Shown: positions 59,616-64,000 of the stretch, in pieces
Layout: every line of letters starts with the position of its first letter
Numbering within the stretch: the first letter of the stretch is position 1
Origin: Nageia nagi
Lineage: Eukaryota > Pinophyta
Length of the DNA: 64,000 nucleotides
Direction: 5' to 3'
NCBI GenBank assembly: GCA_050084985.1
Contig: JBITNC010000001.1
Location: forward strand, 930,001-994,000
Translations under genes and position numbers: made by a program
The notes under the pieces: generated by a model
What the model was told of the DNA's origin: nothing
Seen by the model: only the letters and a program-made list of their open reading frames with translations
Database searches by the model: none

Positions 59616-61201
59616 TATTGATTAAGATTGTGTAATATATGCACCATGAACAATCTTAACCAAAGTAAATCAAGAATAGACTATGGTGGCAGTCTGATCT
59701 TCGGAGAAGGCCGGTTCCTTATACATTGGGTGTAGGAGAAGTAATAGGAAAGAAAATAAAAAGAGTAGAGTGCGAGTAATTTAAGAAAAAGGCTTAGGAT
59801 AATAGGAAAGAAAATAAAAAGGAGTAGAGTGCAAGGAGTTTAAGCAAAAGGCTTAGGGTAACAAGAGAGAAAGCAAAGGTGGATCACTAGTTCAGCGCGG
59901 GCTTTCACAGTGTGTGAAACCTTGGTCTGAATCTAGTGTAGTAGCTACAGTACAAGCTCTCACTCTCAAATAGTTTCCTAGCTTTACTCTACCATGTAGC
60001 AGACACAGTTATACTAGTAGTTCACAATTACCATTCAGGATACAAGCCAAGCTACCATGATGTAACCAAATTAAGAATGACAATTACGAATGCTAGACAA
60101 CAAAGGTTAAGATGGTATCATATTACTGATAAAAACTATAGGTCTTCAAGAATAAATGTAAAGAGCAATACTAGGGCTTCTGACCCTTCTTTCACTTTAT
60201 TTTCATATACTTATACTAAAGCAATAACAGTTACAAGAATTACAAAATAGAAATGTTTACAAAATGGCTTCAAGATTCTAGCCTTATTTTAACTGATACT
60301 ACCTACGTACGCCACTTGGTAGAATATTACAAAACTGGGTAGATTGCAGATGATATGGCTTCTTGATGACTGTGATCTAACTTCTCACTGTCCTCGTCTC
60401 TTCTGGGATATTCTACTTACTGGCTCCAGCTATTTGATCTCTCTTTGCTATTCTCATCTCTATATTCCGAAATGCTCTATTCACTGGCTCTGGCTATTTG
60501 ATCACTCCTTGCTGACCTCATCACTTATGGGACCCAATTTCATTCAAAAACATGAACATCATTCTACCCGTGATGTCATCTTCATACTTTCGGAATGCTC
60601 TACTCACTTTCTTCGGAACCTGGGCTTTTCCACAACTAAGCTTTTATCATTTCATTCTGGAATGCTTTATCTACTGACCCTAGCCTTTTAATCACACTTT
60701 GCTGACATCATCATCTCTAGAACCTGGTCTTTACCAAAATGTGACTATCTTATCATCTTATTCCGGAATGCTTTACTTTTAGAACACTTAACTTTCGGGC
60801 TCCAGCTTCTTTGATTATCTCTTGCTGACCTCATCACTTCCGGGACCCAGTTTCATTCAAAATTGTGAACATCATCCTCCCCATGATGTCATCTTCATAC
60901 CTTTGGAATGTTTTACTCACTTTCTCTAGAACCCAAGCTTTTCCACAACTGAGCTTTTATCATCTCATTCCGGAATGCTTTATCTACTGACTTCGGCCTT
61001 TTAATCACCCCTTGCTGACATCATCATCTCCGGAACCCAGTCTTTACCAAGATGTGACTATTTTATCTACCCGTGACATCATCATTTTATCTGGCCCACT
61101 TTATTTGTTCAAAAAAATTTCAGAGATCTTAAAATGAACTCATAGTTGCAAGTAAAGTACACCGGGGCTCTAATAAAGAATTTATTATGTATGGATATAC
61201 A
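59616..61201 (-). repeat. 5' LTR of Tat-like copy 2
   Basis: On the minus strand it starts TGTATATCCATACATAA. The inner end is CAATA instead of the CAACA seen in the other LTR (one G-to-A change in plus orientation). The first 120 plus-strand bases differ from the 3' LTR at about seven places, mostly transitions. U3 is built from imperfect repeats with TGAYRTCA octamers at 60571, 60703, 60884, 61016 and 61074. Confidence 0.93.
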
Positions 61202-61206
61202 AGTCT

Positions 61207-62300
61207 TTATTTCTAGGGATGTCAAGTTCAATGAACTTCCTGAGGATACAACTTCTCATGCTGAGGTGTCTGATTCAGATGATTCTTTGCCTACACCTAA
61301 CTGGTTGGATGATAATGTAGGAAAGTCACCACAAGAGTAAAATTTTCTAGCTCAGAGAATTATAAGGAGTATGACCTTGAATAAATCTTTATTTGCCAAA
61401 ATTGATAATACGAATGAGCCATCAACCTTCAAAGAAGCTTCCAAGCAAGAGTGTTGGATGGAAGCTATGAAAGTTGAGTATGAGGTGCTCATGAAAAATG
61501 AAACTTAGGATTTGGTTCCTTATCCCAATGAGAAAAATGTGATTGGAAATAAATGGATATACAAGGTCAAGTACAATTCTGATGGAGAAATTGAAAAATA
61601 CAAAGCAAGGTTAGTGGCCAAAGGATTCACTCAAAAATATGGTATTAATTATGAGGAAACCTTTGCTCCTGTGGCCAAGATGCCTACTGTCAGGATAATC
61701 CTTGCTCTTTCTACAGCTCAAGGATGGAAAGTTTCTCAACTTGATGTCAAGAGTGAATTTCTCAATGGTGACTTGGATGTAGAAATCTACATGAATCAAC
61801 CAGAAGGATTTATTCCAAAAGGTAAAGAGTCTTTTGTGTGCAAGCTAAAGAAGTCTTTGTATGGACTTAAGAAAGCACCTAGAGCATGGTATAAGAAAAT
61901 TTTAGGATTATTTGTAGATATTGGTTTTTCCAAGTGCTTCTCTAACTCAGATCTCTATGTACTCAATCAAGGAAAAGACATGGTATTAATTCTTCTTTAT
62001 GTGGATGATATTCTCATAACTGGCAATAATATTGAAATCATCTAAGAGTGCATATCCAAACTGAAGGCAACATTTGAAATGACTGATCTAGGTCTATTGC
62101 ATTACTATCTTGGGATGCAAGTATACCAACACAAAGATTGTACTTATCTTAGTCAATCTAAGTATATATCAGACATCTTGCAAAAGTTTGGAATGGAGGA
62201 GTGTAGATATGCTGCAATACCTATTTCTCCTAGAATCATTATATCTCTGAGCTCAGATTCTCAGTTGGCTGATGCTACAGCTTATAGGTAATTGATCGGT
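61207..62300 (+). pseudogene. integrase tail and reverse transcriptase of Copia element C
   Basis: The integrase ends with FISRDVKFNELPED. The Copia reverse transcriptase follows, with NKWIYKVKYNSDGEIEKYKA, RLVAKGFTQKYGINYEETFAPV, QLDVKSEFLNGDL (normally LDVKTAFL), SLYGLKKAPRAWY and the catalytic LLYVDDILITG near 62000. Stops at 61506-61508 (TAG), 62043-62045 (TAA) and 62289-62291 (TAA) break it. An uninterrupted 177-codon stretch is 61512-62045. Confidence 0.92.
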
Positions 62301-62963
62301 AGTCTTCTATATCTGACTATCTCTTGACCTGATATTGCCTTTGCAGTGAATCTGATGGCATGATTCATGCAAAAACCATATGTTGAGCACCTCACTGCTA
62401 TTAAGCAAATCTTGAGGTATGTGGTAGGGACAAAGGATCTTGCTCTTAAGTATTCCAAAGTGCCCTTGATTGTTCTCTCCGAGTTCTTAGATTCTAATTA
62501 TGGGGGAGATAGAGATGATAGAAAATCAACCTCTACATATGTGTTCAGCATTAGTTCAGGTGCTATCTCTTGGGCTTCCAAGAAGCAACCTACTGTGACT
62601 CTTTCTACCACTGAAGTTGAATATCAAGCCATGTCTGTTGCCACCCAAGAAGCTATTTGGCTGAGGCATCTTCTGAATGAAATTGGGTATGAGCAAAATG
62701 GCCCATCTCTTATTTCTTCAGATAATCAATCGGCTATCTCTTTGGCTAAGAATCTTGTGTTCCATTAGAGAACCAAACATGTGAAAATCCAAGCCCATTT
62801 TATCAGGGAGAAGGTTTTAGATGACATCATACACTTGGAGTATTGTCCATCTACTGAAAAATTCATTGATTTATTCACCAAGCCCCTTCCTGAAGCTCAG
62901 TTTAGCAAGCTTAGGGATTCTCTCGGGTTGGTGAAGTTGCCCTCAAGGGGGAGTGAAGTTTGA
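62301..62963 (+). pseudogene. RNase H of Copia element C
   Basis: This follows the reverse transcriptase with LIGSLLYLT, PDIAFAVNLM, LDSNYGGDRDDRKSTSTYVF, ISWASKKQPTVTLSTTEVEY and SLISSDNQSAISLAKN, the standard Copia RNase H blocks with catalytic Asp and Glu visible. It ends KLPSRGSEV at 62963. Stops occur at about 62326, 62362 and 62766-62768. Confidence 0.9.
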
Positions 62964-63931
62964 ACTTTTGTTAGTAATGACAACTTCACCTCTAAGAGGC
63001 CTTTTTTGTTGTTATATAGTGTTGATTATGATATACCTCTATGGTAAGTTTGCTGTGTGTGAGAAACTTGTTGTACATTTTATACCTCCATGGTAAGTTT
63101 GCTCTGCGTGAGAAAACTTGTTGTACATTTTATACCTCCATGGTAAGTTTGCTCTGCGTGAGAAACTTGTTGTACATTTTATGCCTCCATGGTAAGTTTC
63201 CTCTATGTGAGAAACTTGTTGTACATTTTATACCTTCATGGTAAGTTTGCTCTGCATGAGAAACTTGTTGTACATTTTATACCTCCATGGTAAGTTTGCT
63301 CTGCATGAGAAACTTGTTGTACAATTTTTTGAGCATATAATTGATATACCTCCATGGTAAGTTCACTCTATGTGAGGAACTTCTTGTACATTTTATACCT
63401 CCATGGTAAGTTTGCTCTGCGTGAGAAACTTGTTGTATAATTTTTTATGCTCTATTAATAATCAACACATGTCTATATACAACAGGTGACTATGAATGAT
63501 GGCTTGGCATCTCTGTGATGACTTATAGTGCACCATTGATCAGTTATTTATAAGATGGCATTATTTTATTCTCCTATTTAATAAAGTGAATATATGATGC
63601 ATCTAATTGATTTTGTTCATGAGTTGCTTGTAGCATTCAGGATCTTCTTCAGAAATGTAGGTTACTCACCTTGTGTAAGCAAGCTCATGGAGACTCACAT
63701 GTCAGCTTAAAGTTGATCGACTACTATGTACAGTGAAACTAGTTGTGGTTAATGATTGTATTGTAAACCATTTTGTCAAATGGTAATGTAGTGAGTCTCA
63801 AACTAGTTCTCAAAAAGATTCTCAAATATGTAAATGTTCTCATGTCCACTTGTATCTCTATGGAGGAGAACTCTCTCTTACTCTCTCTCTTCTCTCTTCT
63901 ATGCTCTATCCCAATATTGCATTAAGGGGGA
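62964..63931 (+). other. 3' noncoding region and polypurine tract of Copia element C
   Basis: About 970 bp between pol and the 3' LTR. It contains the tandem repeat at 63034-63440 and ordinary AT-rich sequence. A CT-rich run (63872-63900) and the polypurine tract ATTAAGGGGGA (63921-63931) directly precede the LTR. Confidence 0.8.
63034..63440 (+). repeat. 49-bp tandem repeat in Copia C 3' region
   Basis: Eight units of about 49-65 bp start TACCTCCATGGTAAGTTTGC and end TTGTTGTACATTTTA. Units differ by a few bases, and two have longer tails (AATTTTTTGAGCATATAATTGA type). The 67-codon open frame here is an effect of the repeat. Confidence 0.92.
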
Positions 63932-64000
63932 TGTTATAATTTGTAATGAAATATTGTGAATATCTAAACTCTTCGTAAATTCAATTAATCACTTAAAGGA
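63932..64000 (+). repeat. 3' LTR of Copia element C (truncated by window)
   Basis: The 69 bases match 42127-42195 of the 5' LTR with only two or three differences. Confidence 0.92.

Larger units (their letters stand above)
47952..61201 (-). mobile_element. Tat-like Ty3/Gypsy LTR retrotransposon, copy 2 (complete, minus strand)
   Basis: Two 1586-bp LTRs (47952-49537 and 59616-61201) are colinear at a constant offset of 11664 bases. Flanking AGTCT is at 47947-47951 and 61202-61206. Reading on the minus strand from the right: LTR, primer site, gag, protease, RNase H, reverse transcriptase, RNase H, integrase, spacer with TATA-like site, accessory ORF, LTR. About 13.25 kb in total. The element lies inside the integrase C-terminus of Copia C. 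Confidence 0.95.
42127..64000 (+). mobile_element. Ty1/Copia element C (3' LTR cut by window end; interrupted by Tat-like copy 2)
   Basis: The 5' LTR, primer site, very long leader, gag, protease and integrase run to 47951. Reverse transcriptase and RNase H resume at 61207. A tandem repeat, a polypurine tract and the first 69 bases of the 3' LTR follow. Removing 47952-61201 and one AGTCT copy rejoins the integrase frame. The order protease-integrase-RT-RNase H defines Copia. Confidence 0.92.

Noticed and set aside
63041-63244. 67-codon ORF in the Copia C 3' region
   Set aside because: It is a direct translation of the 49-bp tandem repeat and shifts frame between units.
1-64000. Intact host gene, rRNA, true tRNA gene or CRISPR array
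   Set aside because: I found none on either strand; apart from short unassigned gaps, assignable sequence belongs to retroelements or to fragments within them.

Overview
The window is plant nuclear DNA: AT-rich, with essentially no intact host gene, and built from nested LTR retrotransposons. Plant-type Ty1/Copia and Ty3/Gypsy elements (chromovirus and Tat-like), initiator-tRNA-Met primer sites, heavy C-to-T decay and one fragment of a plant-type phosphoglycerate dehydrogenase all point to a seed plant with a large repeat-filled genome. A gymnosperm is possible, but I cannot name the species.

Layout, left to right. (1) 1-10929, plus strand: the 3' part of a Tat-like Ty3/Gypsy element (Tat copy 1), running gag, protease, RNase H, reverse transcriptase, RNase H, integrase, then a long accessory ORF and the 3' LTR. 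It sits inside (2) a minus-strand Copia element A (10930 to about 12907), which itself sits inside (3) a plus-strand chromovirus D (about 12908-14224, resuming at 37982-38240 and 38861 to about 39260). (4) 14225-37976 is a second insertion into D: a tandem LTR-internal-LTR-internal-LTR array of a Gag-protease-only element B, about 11.5 kb per repeat. One 5-bp target duplication (CTCTT) flanks the whole array. (5) A 620-bp solo LTR with its own GGTGT duplication (38241-38860) interrupts the last bases of D. (6) 39490-40690 is a badly decayed chromovirus E. (7) 42127-64000 is a plus-strand Copia element C with both LTR starts visible. Its 3.2-kb leader holds antisense host-gene fragments. (8) A complete minus-strand second copy of the Tat-like element (Tat copy 2, 47952-61201, two 1586-bp LTRs, AGTCT duplication) splits C's integrase from its reverse transcriptase.

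No element looks fully functional. Most breaks are C-to-T or G-to-A changes, as expected from deamination of methylated cytosine, with some one-base frameshifts. The Tat-like family supplies a full pol and an accessory protein. The B family has only Gag and protease plus very long structured noncoding flanks, so it would need a partner element for reverse transcription and integration.

The most notable observations are: the roughly 1160-codon accessory ORF conserved in both Tat-like copies, with a conserved TATA-like site about 200 bp upstream; the RNase H domain placed before reverse transcriptase; the tandem B array with a single target duplication; the hairpin-rich B leader; and the array of bZIP-type octamers in the Tat-like LTRs.
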